This document shows positions 1 to 13,234 of a stretch of DNA of 64,000 nt, one piece after another. A program made the translations under genes and the position numbers. The notes under the pieces are model-generated. The model made no database searches. It saw nothing but the letters and a program-made list of their open reading frames with translations, and was not told the origin of the DNA. This stretch comes from Mugil cephalus (Eukaryota; Chordata; Actinopteri; Mugiliformes; Mugilidae). Each line of letters begins with the position of its first letter. The first letter of the stretch is position 1. The stretch spans positions 22,734,001 to 22,798,000 of the forward strand of contig NC_061781.1 in the NCBI RefSeq assembly GCF_022458985.1, given 5' to 3'.

Positions 1-559
1 AAATGATCGTCTTTGTAAATGTGATCTAAAGCTGATATGTTGTTGTATTGTTGTATTGCTGATATGTTGTTGTATTGGACTGCATCCTGTACTCAGTTAG
101 AATAGTATTTAGTGTGCAATAAATGTTCTCAGGGAAGCATTTTGTATAGTGTTTACGTTTCCACATCTTCTTGAATAAACTCTTAAAGCTGGCAATCCTA
201 AATGAATGTGGTTTGAGTAAAGTTTTACATCATTCATGAAGGTATATTCATTATAACGGAGGATTTTTTTGTTGGGTTTCACTTGAAGACGATGCATCAA
301 GACGACAAGACTCAGGTAAGGTTGCAAAGAAATAAGCTATAATCCACAAAAATAGCAACGCACGCACGAATCTACCTTTAAAACCGCACTGTTTGTTGGT
401 CTTGCTTCACATGAGCAGCAGCACGTTGGGAAACCCCACACAGACGCGTCGACTTATACAGGTCTTCTCTAGTTTGCTCAGCAGAGTAAACCCCAGAACC
501 ACAAAGTGTTTGTAAAAGAAAGAAGAAAAGAAAACTGTTAATGATGCACAGTGAAGGGG

Positions 560-725
560 GGAAAAAAAAAGTCTGACACACACTCGCTTGCCAAAACTTT
601 AGGTACACTCATGGAAAATGATGTCAAGTTAGTAACTCAGTTGTAACCACAAGTGTGTTTGCAGGTTTCCTGATCTCACGCGTTCTCCTCATTTGCGCTC
701 TAGCAAAGATTCACTTCAGTTCATA
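560..725. repeat. Repeat fragment paired with 2,145-2,290
   Basis: The segment starts at a CTTGCCAAAAC.TTAGGTACACT motif, which resembles a Tc1-type terminus, and continues in parallel with 2,145-2,290 through a GTTTGCAG..TCCTGATCTC block. Its right end also resembles the start of the duplicated block described at 1,130-1,765. It is non-coding. Confidence 0.5.
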
Positions 726-734
726 TTTTATTTA

Positions 735-1045
735 TATATATAGGGCCAATAACAATACAAATCGTCTCAAGACGCTTCACAAAAACCAGCCTGCAACCTC
801 CAGAGCAGCCTGAGGGAAAAACTCCCTTTAACAGAAAGAAACCTTGAGCAGAACCAGCTCATATGGAGGGAAAGATCTGCCAAAGGCCAGACAGGTAGAA
901 ACAGAGAAGATAGAAAGAATACTAGTAATATAGCACATAGCTGATGATCTCTTCATCAGTTAGTGAGTACAACAGGAATCACGGGCAGGTTGGTGTATTG
1001 TTCATCCAGGTAGGAGTGGACATCAGGAGGAGGCCATGAAGTTTA
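735..1045. repeat. Dispersed SINE-like/LINE-tail repeat, copy 1
   Basis: This stretch is closely similar to 54,298-54,680: both contain the AACTCCCTTT..AACAG block, then CTCATATGGAGGG, then GGTAGAAACAGAGAAGA and a shared end around CATCCAGGTAGGAGTGGA. Part of it recurs reversed at about 48,193-48,324. The A/T-rich start and the many diverged copies fit a short retroposed element or LINE 3' tail common in teleosts. It is non-coding. The exact family was not identified. Confidence 0.7.
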
Positions 1046-1129
1046 TGGTTTATGGAGCCACAGGTCTGATACACAGCCCTCCAGACAATGAAGACTGAGA
1101 TCTCCTTTGTCTCTAGAAAGGAAGCTACA

Positions 1130-1765
1130 CTGTAAAGCTGAGAGGTGCAAACTGCACAAACACAAACACACACACAGCGTCTTCCTCTGCACGGTTTGCG
1201 CTTTGATCCCGTGGAGGTGGCGGCGGAGCCGGCGGAGTCGCACGCTCGAGACGCCGCTGTTCACGCCCGGGGGTCAGAGGTGAGATTTCCTCCCGGAGCT
1301 CAGCCGTGTGGCGTACAATGTTTCATCCTTCCTCTCTCTGTTCAGCGCCTCTGTGTCGCTTTCTCTGAGGTGAGTCACTGCTTTCTCCTCATCTGTGCTT
1401 ATCTCCAGCAAAGATCTCTTTTGTTTCTAATTTTGAATCCAGAATATGAACTTAGTCACTTATATACTTACGTTTACAGAAATGTGGGGGCTGAATATTT
1501 GCACTTTGATTCATATTTTAGATAGTGTGTGTAGCTCTTCTACCCACAAAGGAAACTCGCTTCCTTTTACTCTACATTAGAGGCACTTTCTCTAACCAGT
1601 GAACACATTTTATATTTAGATCTAGATCACGGTCTAGATTACAACGAATAAACAACATGGACCTGAAATGCTCCTTTGAGTATCAGTGTTTGTACGTTTT
1701 GCAGGTGATTGACCTTGATGACATGCGGTCTGGAGCTTCATGCATGGCCACACCTGTATCTAAAT
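1130..1765 (+). repeat. Exon-like block, first copy of a tandem duplication
   Basis: A GC-rich stretch (1,190-1,280) ends at GTCAGAG|GTGAGA, which looks like a 5' splice donor. It is followed by a second exon-like piece ending CTCTGAG|GTGAGT at about 1,370. Near 1,704 comes TTTTGCAG|GTGATTGACC, a good acceptor motif, then GATGACATGCGGTCTGGAGC. The whole arrangement is repeated at 3,745-4,480. No product was recognised; the open frame over it shows no known domain. It may be non-coding first exons of an unseen gene or an old duplicated pseudogene piece. Confidence 0.5.
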
Positions 1766-1825
1766 GTTGACACTGAATAATCATTTTGACGGTGGTGTCA
1801 GACGGGAGAACGCTTCACAAAGTAA

Positions 1826-1969
1826 AAGCCATCTTCGCCCCATGACGTGCTGGTCAGACACAGGAGTTCCTTCAGCACCAGACTGATCAGAGCACGATGT
1901 GCTACAGAGGAAACGCAGGAAATCATCAGCGCCTACAAGGCCATCAACCTGTACAACTCCTCACTCTGA
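1826..1969 (+). pseudogene. Short unrecognised open frame after the duplicated block
   Basis: A 47-codon frame bounded by stops, with no ATG near its start, ends in AYKAINLYNSSL. Its composition is protein-like, but it has no matching splice structure and I did not recognise a family. It could be an exon remnant linked to the block at 1,130-1,765. Confidence is low. Confidence 0.2.
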
Positions 1970-3744
1970 GCGTGCATATTGAAATGTAATTCCCCCCTGG
2001 GCTTCGTAGAGTAATTCTGATCCTGCAGGAACTCTGACTAAACTTAGTCCACTTGAAAAGCTTAAGAATCTACGACACCACCAGGCTTTAGTTCACTGGA
2101 ATCACTCCGTGAACGGATAAAGAAATCCAGACAGACTCTGTTTAATGCACAATCACTTGCCAAAACATTAGGTACACTCGTGAAAAGTAATGCAAAGTTT
2201 GTAACTCGACTGCATCCATCAGTGTTGTTTGCAGTTTGCAGACGTCCTGATCTCGTGTTGCTTCCCCGTGCGGCCACAAGAGGTCTCAGCCTGACTGTAA
2301 TTAAAACCAGAAGTTTGGGATACAGCTGCACTTGATGTACCGGGACATGTTGAACGGACACAACAGGCTTCACAAGAGATCATTAACAACAGTATAATCA
2401 TAAAAATGAAACTCTTAAGTTCTGTATGAGATATTTAGGTGGTGCAGCAGAATCACGGCTGTGGCCCCCTCCACCTCATCCTCCTCCTCCTCCACCCTCC
2501 CCCTCCAGCTATTGCTCAACAGATTAGGACATCAGCTGGCTTTCAAAAGATCCATGGAGAGGAAATTGCAACATGTGCTGCATGTCTCCACAGAAGAGGA
2601 AGTCGGAGCCGGGAACGACACGTATGAAATCCTTTTGAGAAAAAAAAAACATGCCTTTTCTGACTTTTCACGTAACCTGAGGTTGCTTTAAAAGAAGAAC
2701 CGGCGTAAGATCAGCCTGGTGAGTTCTCTCTTTGTTGGAATAACTTCTTAAGATGTCTGTAGTGCTGTGAAGTTTAAGTCCTGACACGCTGTTATTGCAT
2801 GCGACGTCCAAACAGACTCCACGTCTGCGCTCTGCTCCAGCATAAATACATTCCTGCCATGTTAAGATAATATGGATTAGAAGAAAAGCACTTTAGCACT
2901 TTCTTTATGTCTTTCATTTTTTTTTTCAAACCTTATTCAACTTTTTTTGAGTAAACACTCAAAAAATAACAAAAAAAAACAACAACAAAATCAGAAATTC
3001 AAATCTGTGCCACACAGTCTTGTGACCTAACCCCACCCTGGAGGTCTCGTTTTAAAAACAGGTTTTATGTCCCGGTGACCTGGTTAATTAAAGGTTATCA
3101 TAAACACAAATATTGTCGGAATCCAACGTGCACTAAGTTCCACTCCCAGAACCTCCCACCTTGGCAGCGCCGCTCTCTTCATGTGTTTCCCACCGAATCA
3201 GCGAATTTTGAATCATCGCATGTGCACGTAGCAAAAAGAGGAAAAAGGAAAATTTAAAAAAATATTAAAAAAAAAACAAACAAAACACTGTGGTTGCAGT
3301 GTTTCTGCTAAATGACAGGAGGAAAAACCGAGCTTGTGTGCAGGGGTGTCGCGTACTTACTGCCGATCTGTGGCTGCTATCTAGTTCACGTTTTTCACAG
3401 CGCATCCTTTGTGAGAATGTGACATTTACAGTGAGATTAAGATTGATGGGGACTGAGTCATAACCGAATGGCAGCCGGTGTCTGTGGGGATTCCTCCATC
3501 CAGCGGGAAAACCCGGCTGCACCTGAAGAGCACTTTGCATCTACATTTGTTTTGGATGGACTTTGCTTTTAATATAAAAAAATAAACCTCATGATGGTCT
3601 GTATGTAAATTAAATGGTTAAACCATGCTTTTGTTTTTAAAGTTAATATCCTTTTTTAATTCGAGTCACGTATGTTGAGATTTAGGAGAAGCTTTTTTTT
3701 TTTTTTGATGGTTTCATGCGTGCTGAAGGCAAAGAAAGTTACAC

Positions 3745-4480
3745 CGAAAGCTGAGAGGTACAAACCACACAAACACACACAGTTTCTCTTCAGCCTCTCT
3801 CTGTGCTTCGTTTGCGCTTTGATCCCGTGGAGGTGGGACAGACCCGGCGAGTCATTGGCTGAGCCGCACGCTCCAAAACGCCAGCGTTCGCGTCAGGGTC
3901 AGAGGTGAGGGTTTCCTCTGAGAGCTCGGCCGTGTGGTGCTCACTCTTCCATCCTTCCTCTCTCTGTTTAGTGCCTCTCGCTTAGACGCTTTCTCTGAGG
4001 TGAGTCTACGCTTTCTCCTTATCCGTACTTATCGCTAGCAAAGGTTTCTTTTGTCTCTCGTTTGTGATTGTAGAATATGAACTCATCTGTTTACCTTCAC
4101 GGAAACGTGAGGGTTGAGCGTTTATACTTTTAGATTATAGGGTGGCTCTCGTACCCACAAAGGAAACTCGCTTCCTTTTACTCTACATTAGAGGCACGCT
4201 CTCTGTCCAGTGAACACATTTTATATAGAGATCTAGATCATTGTCTAGTTTACCGCGAATAAACGACATGAAGTGTTACTTTAAGGATCAGTTAAAATCA
4301 AAAAACAAGTTTCGGATAAAAGTGATTTTCACACATGCTGATGATGTGTATCCTGGAAAATCATTTCTCTGCTTTGGTCTCGATTGTCAAATCGTGTTTG
4401 TACATTTGTACGTTTTGCATGCGCAGGTGATTGACCTTGATGACATGTGGTCTGGAGCTTCGTGCATGGCCACATCTGCA
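3745..4480 (+). repeat. Exon-like block, second copy of a tandem duplication
   Basis: It matches 1,130-1,765 along its length: GCGCTTTGATCCCGTGGAGG, GTCAGAG|GTGAGG at about 3,905, CTCTGAG|GTGAGT at about 4,000, the ACCCACAAAGGAAACTCGC block, and GCAG|GTGATTGACC at about 4,426. The offset is about 2.6 kb. After the last acceptor motif a small frame starting ATG TGG TCT runs for 22 codons. Divergence is moderate, so the duplication is not recent. No gene was recognised. Confidence 0.55.
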
Positions 4481-4514
4481 TCCAAACGTTTCAGTCGTCA
4501 GCTACTTCGTTAAG

Positions 4515-7290
4515 CATTGATTTTATTTAGAACCTCTACTCAGTCTGTTAGAGTTTGTCCATTTGTCCTGGATTTCCAGCTTTGTCTTATTGCTGCTATT
4601 TTAGACATGGTTTGATACAGCCTGATGCTTGTGGCACCCACTACATGCCTGATCTAATTAAGTTTATTTCCTTTCCATAATAAAAAAGCCACAATTGAAA
4701 AGAACTGAGACAAGAAAAAAAACACTAAAGGACAAACATGTTCACAGCACGGCTGTAGTCTCACGAGTGTTGAAGCTCACACTTTGCGTGCGTTGCTGTA
4801 GAAACGGTAGAGGGGTAACTCCCATCGTTTTCCCTTTCTTTGATAAATGAGTCATTTATTTTTTGATAACCTCCCACGGGGCTAAAACGTCTTCAGCCTG
4901 AATCGGTTCAAGGTTTTCCCTGACAGCGCTGACTGCTCGTGGAAGGCCATTTAAACATAACATGTGGCCTCTTCATCCCTTAAGAGCTGAAGGGTTTTGT
5001 TTCTATTAGAATATTCCCACATTATATTTAGCGCTGACCAGGCCGGCAGAGAGTCACTGCAGTGCATCACATTTCCGGTGCTTCCTGATGCTGCGTCTTC
5101 AATTTAAAAGATATTTTCTCAGACATGGTTAAAAATAAATTGCTCGTAGATTTGTCCTTAAATAAATGGAAGTCAGACAAACTGTTTATACAGTGAGTGA
5201 GGGGAGTGCTTTCATTTCTACCCTTGGAGAAGATACAGAATAGATAGAAATCGTAGGAGTTTCACTCTAACATGGAGCCCTTTTGCAAATTTCATTCAAG
5301 GCGTCTCCTTCTAGTAGCCTTCATTATATCTTCCTTTTTTTTTTGTCTATATCCTCATTTTTACAGTGACCCTTGACTGTTAACACAACCATTGTCAGAC
5401 TTTTATTTACTTTGTAAAAAAAAATATTTACTTTAAAAAGAGATAAACCGGTTTAATGGGAGGGCACGAGAATCGGATGCAGAGTTTCCCTCTAATAATT
5501 AGCATTAGAGCATTAAAAAATACCATTAATCTGATATTTACAGTGACCAAGTGAGAACTACACCACACAGTGCTTTGTGCACGTGAAGCTAAAACTGATT
5601 GATGATTAATAGTGAGAATACAGAATCATCATCAGGTGAAAATACGGAAAAGTACCAGTGACGAGAGAATCTGAAAGAGAGTGGTAAAAACGCTCATTCC
5701 CATGAAGCATGAAGTGCTTAAGACTGATAAAGGCATCTCTGGTTGCAGTTTATAACTGCAATATCTGCAATTTGAGGCATAGAAATGCACCAAAACTCTG
5801 AAAAAAGGAGTGTTTTCTTTTCTGTTGCACCACAGAAGCTTTAGGTTCTGAAAACACTGGACCCCTTGGCAACAAGTCTCGGTGCAACAATACTTCTGCT
5901 GCAACTTGTGAAAAGAAAAACAAACATATTAGATATATGTATGCAGATCTTTTATTTTTCTTTTTTTATTATTTCTTTAGTTAATTTGGAAGAATTTCTG
6001 CATTGATCAGGTTTCTGGTATGTTTGGTATTGTTTTATTTTGAAATCAGTCACACGCAGAAGATCTGTAAAACTGCCAAACAGACATCCAAGCTCTTTGT
6101 TTGCAAATGATGAATTATGTGCTTGTAATGAAGCTGCATAACAGTTTAACTGCTGTTATCACGGCTGGTGCGTCTCATGCAGGGCGTGTCGGTCATCGAG
6201 CAAGCCGTTGCTCGTTGCTTAAATTGCATGTTGAAGACATGCACCGAGGAACCCAGTTTCAATTCTGCATAGTGATTGGGGATCACATCCTCTTCCACTT
6301 CTTAAAAACATAATATATTTTGCTTTGCTTAGCATTTCTCCATCACCGAGATGGGCCTAATTTCCGAAAACGATCTTAAAAGGCTGACAAACAGTCTTGT
6401 TCTGTCTGCAAACAGATTTCAGGGATCAAGCTCACGCTGTATGAAAGGAGGCAAATGTGAGGAGAGACCAAAAGCAACTGGTTTAGATAATGCTTAGAAT
6501 ATTTTAAGGACAACCAGTGACACAGACGTGTCTGGAAGACTTTAGAATTTGGTTTAATTAACAAATCAAAAAGGAAATTGGGTCATTTGTAGCCAAAAAT
6601 TTGCTGACGCTCGAGACCAGGAAATGTAGGCGTGATGCGACATTTTCCCTCTAAATGTTTACAGCCGTGCTCGCACATTTGTTAGTTGTTGGGTTCAAAC
6701 TGTTTGTGTGAACGGGAGATGAGAGGACACTGCACCGCTGTTGCCTCACGTTTGTCTCACCGCTGGAGACGGTGTGTTTACGGTGACTCATACCGTGTCT
6801 GCAGCTCAGAGGGCTGGAATCAATCACAGTTCGAAAATCAAATCACTGCTCGTATCTGGGTTTGACTGTGTTCTGTGCGGATTAAAAAAAAAACAATAAA
6901 AGCCTTCGATTGCAGTGTTTATCATGCGGTTATCTGCTCGCTGCATCTTTATGTCGTCCGGACCTTGGACCGATGGTCACTCTTGAGGTTGTGTGTCGCA
7001 ACTGCCGGCTCGAAAAACAGATGGACAAAGTTCGCAAGACTGAACAAATCTGGGAATCAACACACTCAACGAGGGCTTGACCAAATGCAAACAGAGAGAG
7101 GCACTTTCTGTCAGTTTGTTGTCGTGAAATCAAACATTGCACAAATTTGTTCAGTTAGTGAGGGCCCGTTTCCCAACAGCTTCTGTTTGGTTTCTGCTGC
7201 ATGAACATGATCTAGAACGCTACCTTAGATCCTGCTTCACTGGCCGCCTTTACGTGGACACTTAAGGTTTCAGGTCGACTGTTCACATGG
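4515..7290. other. Gene-free stretch, nothing recognised
   Basis: The sequence is AT-rich, with short poly-A and poly-T runs and no open frame that reads like protein. No splice-phased exon series or clear repeat was seen. Confidence 0.5.
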
Positions 7291-7298
7291 ATCTCTAC

Positions 7299-7674
7299 TA
7301 GTGACGTGTGGATCGGTTCTGGAATATCGATAATTCCAGGTCTTTATGCTCTAAAATCGATTTTCAAATCAACATATTGATACTTTTGATACTTAAGTCA
7401 TTGGAGGTGATGTAGTATCACAGTGGAAAGAAACTAAACTATTGAGTTGTGGCAACACAACAAAACCTGTGAAACACCTCAGGTTCAACCACAACACAGA
7501 ATACGATACATCTAAGATAAGGAGGACAGAAGAGGAGAGCAATAAGATGAGAGGTTTCATTTTATAGTAGTTCTTAATAGTTAAACAATAATTTATTTTA
7601 ATGGTCTTATTATTTTACTTATTTCTTTTTTTTAGTGTAAAAAAATCAGGAATCTGTGGTATCGAACATCACTA
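7299..7674 (-). mobile_element. hAT-type MITE, copy A
   Basis: The ends TAGTGACGTGTGGATCG and ATCGAACATCACTA are imperfect inverted repeats. The interior (TTGATACTTTTGATAC, CCTCAGGTTCAACCACAACA) matches 47,802-48,483 in reverse orientation. The flanking 8-mers ATCTCTAC and ACCTCTAA agree at six positions, consistent with a decayed 8-bp target duplication of hAT type. There is no coding capacity. Confidence 0.7.
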
Positions 7675-7679
7675 ACCTC

Positions 7680-10600
7680 TAATTGCTGGATTTAGAGTTG
7701 TTGGTTGCTGTTTTTGTTTTCTCACCTAATTTTTGTACAGCACTTTGACCAACCTCGGTCGTTTTTAAATGTGCTTTATAAATAAATTTGAGTGATTGAT
7801 GATTGATACTTTCTACCGCAACGACCGTTTTACAGACGTGTGACATGCGCAGATCGATGAAAACATGACGCGACTGAACAAAGATCGAAGTCTCTCGTCT
7901 AATCAGTAGTAGTCGCTCTTGTTTTTACAGTTTTATTATTAAAGCAACGGCTTAATTGCGAAAGTTTGTAGGGTCACATTCACTTTTGATACGGTGTTAG
8001 CCTCAGAGTAGCCGGCCTTCAATGAATATATGAAACATTTCATTATTTCTATTTTTTTTCTGCCGTCTAAGTGTGTGCTTCTTTCAGAGTTCTTATTAAA
8101 AACAAGCTCTCCATGAGGACGCCGACCAGTCGAAGAGACATCACTTGAACATCACTGGGCATTTATGTCCGGGCAGAGCAGGCACAAACAGAACGGAGCC
8201 TGACTTCGCTCAGTTTCGGAAAAAGAATATTCTACCCCTGTGGAACCGAATCAAATTTCCTTTGGTTTGAATTTCTACACCAATTGTAACCAAAATATTT
8301 GGCTCCATGTAATATAACCAGGCATGGGCCAGTCTCTGCCATTCATAGAGGTTTATTGTCTTAGTGGACATGAATACACATTTTCCACGATTCCCAGCAG
8401 CCTTGCTCATGCTTCCTTTTCTGAAAAGGATAAAAGCATTGACAATAATATCTCCCTCAGACTTTCACTCCTTTCACCGTCTGCTGTCATCAATGTTTTC
8501 TCTGGAAGAACAATGCCACTTGGTGTTTTGTGTCTGAAGTGGAATTTCCTTCCTCACGATAGTTGCGTTACAGTGGAGAGCAAACAGATCACTACTCAGG
8601 GTTCGTCCAGTGTGACACTGTAAAGTCAAAATATAGCTTTCATTTACCCAAATACGGAGAATACACCGAACGACCACAACGACTTAGGAGCAACTAAAAA
8701 AAAACATGAAGATGTTGATCTGATCAAGTATTCGCGGGCCCCTCCCTTCAACACATGCACCCAAAGACCAGAACTAACAACATCTGGTTTCCAGACACCA
8801 CAGAGGATCCATGTCCATTCTCTGACGAGTTATATAATACATGGACATACATAATGTTAAACCCCAGCACCACACAAAGGTCAGCTTTTAATGAAGCATT
8901 TAGGCCCGTGTGAACCACATGGAATTTACTGACCGGAGAGGGTCAATCAGGCTGAAGAAGTGCTGGAAGTGTTAGTCATGTAACCATGATTAGGAGGGGA
9001 AAAAAATGACCTTCCAGAACCAGGAGAGCCAATAACAATACCAACTGCATTACTCAATTTACCGTCAACTGGATGCATGTGTTAATAGATGTGGATATAA
9101 AAAGTCTGTATATCAACACTTCAGTCAACCTCGGGGGCAACTTTCTTTCCTTCCGTGCACTGTAAGGATTCAATATTTCCATTAGCTGCTGTCTGCAGCT
9201 ACGTAATAATATGTGAGGGTGATGTTACGCGTTGTTGCTTTCGACTGTGATTGTCTATACTCCACGATGCAGAATGAATCACTGCTCATCCCGCTATGCA
9301 GCCGGTTAGCTACTGGCACCTCTGCAAGGGTGCTAAAGCCTCAACCAGACGATTAATGCCTTCGGGTGACTCAGTCAGTTCCGTTCAGCTCGGCTTGAAA
9401 TGCACTATACTCCCACATCTGTGTTCATAACATTCGTGGCCCGATAAAACCGGCTCTTCCCACGCTCCTCTCTGCCCGAGCTTGTCCCAGAGTAAAACTA
9501 TGTAGCTCCAAGTGCTCGTCAAGTGACACCCAGACACAGGGCCCGAGTTGGATTGAGATATGATTAAGTCATATTGAACGTTTTCAGAAAAAAACAATTT
9601 TTTAGCAAGAACAGAGGTGTTTTTATTGATATCGTAAAAGTCAGTCGAAAAATTACTTTTAGCAATTATGCCATTTTATATCTTTTATGCGTTCCACTTA
9701 TGACTGCCTTGCACACCCAGCTACTTTTTTCCAAATGCGCTTCATTTTTCTTCTGAAATACTAAACTACGACCACTTGAAAAGTCTCAGTCGGTATCTAC
9801 ACACTGTTATTTATGTGTAATTATTAACTTGGCAAACAAGAAACAGTAGAACATTGAGAAATGAGGGCAGATTGTGACGTCATCTGGTGCACATGGCAAA
9901 AAAGACTTACACAGAGGTTGTGTTGGTCTAGAGGAGACTAGAGGAGATGATAGCAGCTGCAAACAAACTCTCGTACATTGCCGGCCTCCCCTGAATCATG
10001 GAGTTGCTCCACAGTTTATTCCTTTGTCTACATGAACCACAGAGTGTATATAAATATGGACAACACATCCTCACTTCCTTGCATTGGCCAAACCGACTCT
10101 ATTTTCCTGCGGAGGTTGGAGCCAGAGTCAGTTCTCAAGTGTGTGAAGTAACTACCGATATAGGATGCAGACACTGAACCCCCGGTTTCTCTGGTGTGTG
10201 AATGAGAAGACGTGACTGTAAAGTGCTTTAAGTACCAGTAGGAAAAAAAGGCGCTTTTGATGCAAAACAAGACACCTATCTGAATGCTGTGAGCGGTAAA
10301 TGCCGAAAGTAAGTTAAACCACATCATCTGCTTCACTTGCTTAACCACCAGTTCACCTCCACCTACACAAGGTTTTTTTTGTCTTTCCGTGTTTCTTTAG
10401 AAGTTCTTCTGCAGTAGCAAGGTTTAGAGATGTGGGTACTGCGGTTTAGATTATTGCCATCCTGTGTGTCTTCTCTGAACAACAGTTTATTCTCATGTTC
10501 GTTGCAACTGTTTTTTTTTTTTTAAACACAAAAGCCTGCTCATGGAGCGCGCAATTGCAAAGATCTCTCAGAAGGGAAAGGCTGCGAATGCACTGCAGCT

Positions 10601-11955
10601 GCCTTGACCTCAGAAATGACTAATTGCTACTTGCATATGGTGAAAGATGTGGTTGGGTTTGATCGCGGCTATCTGATAAAGGATCTGCTATCTGAATGTG
10701 GTACGACACAAAGCTGGAAACACGGTACAGCTGGTGCACCGAGTTGAATCGCGTTGAACTGTATTGCCACGGCCTTAGGCCTGGGTGTGTGTTTGCATAT
10801 TTGACCCATAATCAATGGATGTGTTGTACCTTAACTCCCTCTCCCTCTGTTCAAGTTTCAGATTAGGTCCAGTCAGTTGCAGGGCTTCATGATCTGAAGG
10901 GTTTTTTGTTGTTGCCTTTTGTCACATGTGCATTTGCAACATGTTTGTTAATACATGTTATTTAAAGCAGTTAATCCCTTTGCAGAATCACTTCACAAAT
11001 ACAGTACCTAGAAAACTGTGCTCTGCTGAAATGAGTCACCACACACCCTGATCCGTGTGTGAATGTTTGCAGCTTTAGTCACCTGCTTTAATAACAGTCC
11101 ACCCTGTGTGACTGGGTTAACAGTCGAGTGGATAATAACACCGGCTCGCGCTGGTCACTTATTAAACGTCAATAGTGACTAGTCTTTTCCAATAAAGATG
11201 TAGGTTTTTCTGGAATACTCACCATGAAACGTCACATTTGTTTTCCCCCTGGAGCAGCTCCCAGTTCAAATGTTTTCTTAATATGGTCACCGTTACACTG
11301 ACAATTTTAGGTTTTTAAATTTGAATTTCTGTGGGTGATATTGTGATATTTGCATTAGGGTCAGTCCTTGCAATTGTTTTTTTTTGTGGTCAGTGTATTT
11401 GTTATGGGTTTAGTTGACTGCAGTCATCTAGTTAGAAACACTCTGTATGAATAATGTGGGTGTCGTGCTCCATGGCTTTGCACTCTCTGTGACACATAGA
11501 TCTGCATCTTTCCACCAGTGACTGAAGAGACTTCAGAGTGTGTTTTGCCCAGACTTGTCTCTGCTTCCTTCACGCTCTGTTAGGATCCAACTTTATCTGC
11601 AGTTTAAGCTTCAAACTTACCTGTTAATATCAGAATCAGAATCATAAAAAACTCTATTCAACCCATTACAGCTTTGAATAAATCACTCAAAAACAAAACA
11701 TTATTACCAACATTAATCAATATACATAGCGGCATTAAAGATAGATATAGCCTAGCTCCTATCTCGATTTTCTACAACTTTCTATCTTCACTTATATCGT
11801 GACATCTTAACAAGAAGCTAATAAACTAAACAAAAAGGGGAAGGTGAAACATAATTACTAATAGGCTACTCTAAAAACCATCTAAATGTTATATAATTAA
11901 AACTGTTACCAAGCATTACGTAACCTGGAGAAAAAGATTAAAGTTACGAGCCTGT
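7680..11955. other. Gene-free stretch, only a short repeat tail recognised
   Basis: A LINE/SINE-like tail lies near 7,735-7,800, with CTTTATAAATAAATTTGAG followed by a short ATTGATGATTGAT run. The rest is AT-rich with no recognisable exon or RNA gene. Confidence 0.45.
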
Positions 11956-11959
11956 GGAA

Positions 11960-12095
11960 GGGTTAGGGTTAGGGTTAGGATAAGGGGTTAGGATTAGGGT
12001 TAGGGTTAGGGTTAGGATTATGATTAGGGTTAGGGTTAGGATAAAGGGTTAGGATTAGGGTTAGGATTAGGGTTAGGGTTAGGGTTAGGGTTGGG
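11960..12095 (+). repeat. Interstitial telomeric repeat (TTAGGG)n
   Basis: About 135 bp is made of GGGTTA units with scattered variants such as GGATTA, GGATAA and a GGGGTTA slip. This is the vertebrate telomere hexamer, here internal and degenerate. Confidence 0.95.
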
Positions 12096-12599
12096 GATGG
12101 CTACCACCAACCAGATTTGTTGTTCTTTAAACCCATGGAATCCATCTGAGGGTTTAGGCTCATGAGTTAAGGAAAGCCATGATCCATGTGAAAGTGTGAG
12201 AGGCACAAACCATCCTTTCTGGTCTCCGTTACACAACGGATCAAAAGACACACAGGAGGAAACTAAAACTGGCTCAGCATGACATGACATTCCTCTTGGA
12301 ATTTATGACGTGTTATATTTCTTCCAGTGGTATTTCTGCATGAGCGAGTGAAGAACGGTACGTAAAATTAGAGAGCAAGAGAAGAAATACACAAAAGTGG
12401 GTGGGCAAAAAGCAGCATATTGTGTGTAACAACAGGCCTGCTGCCAGCAACAGAAACAGTGAGATGAATCGTGGCAAATATGAAATAAATGTAAAAAACT
12501 AAATGTAAAAAATGTAAAATAGCAGATTTGGTGCAGCAATAACTAATGTTTTTTAAGAATGACATTGTAATACTGCCCATGAGTATTTTTATTTATTAA

Positions 12600-12690
12600 C
12601 TAAAGTGTGGTTTGACGGGGATTTGAACCCTAATGTCCTGTATGGCAGCGAGCATCACTAACCACTACACTGTACATCTTTGGCATTGAC
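12600..12690 (-). repeat. tRNA-derived SINE fragment or tRNA pseudogene
   Basis: On the minus strand there is a box-A-like TAGTGGTTAGTGATGC and, about 30 nt on, a box-B-like GGGTTCAAATCCCC. No clean cloverleaf acceptor stem was seen, and the 3' side runs into AT-rich sequence, so a tRNA-derived SINE head is more likely than a working tRNA. Confidence 0.5.
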
Positions 12691-13234
12691 TTTCTCTCGG
12701 TCTGTCATCTTGTTCCAAAACGCCTTTATTATAATTGGATCCACATTGGACAGAGGTGACCAGAGGTTTGGTGTTTAACACTAGCTGGTTAATTGGCGTA
12801 TACAGTGTGAGAAGAGAAGTTACAGATTACAGGCCGTGTGGGAAAGTTAATTAAATCAATCAGTCGATGTGTAGTGAGTCCATTTATATAACTGAATTGG
12901 CTAAAAAAAAACAACCACTGCACTGCCAAAACACTCCTGGCTAGGATTTTCTTTTTTGTTGTACTATGTGGATAAAAATAGAAACAATTGTGACCAGCGT
13001 GGGTCACTAGATGTACCAAGCCAAGGAAATTTCAAACTAAATGTTGCAAAACGACCGGTTTGTGACTGCTCCAATTTCACATGATTGAGACTGACCTTTA
13101 TTGCAGCAATGCAATAAGCATGGCTGTTTAGATACCAAACAGATAACCATTTGTATTAGGTTAAATACTTTTTATTTTATTTTATTTTTTTACAATTCCT
13201 TGTTATAAGTGTAATATTGTCCAGGTCTTTCTTG

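Noticed and set aside
1145..1525. A 126-residue plus-strand frame
   Set aside because: It crosses the donor-like sites of the duplicated block, is not kept open in the second copy, and has no domain.
12036..12290. Frame ending in Pro-Asn repeats
   Set aside because: It is the antisense translation of the telomeric hexamer array.
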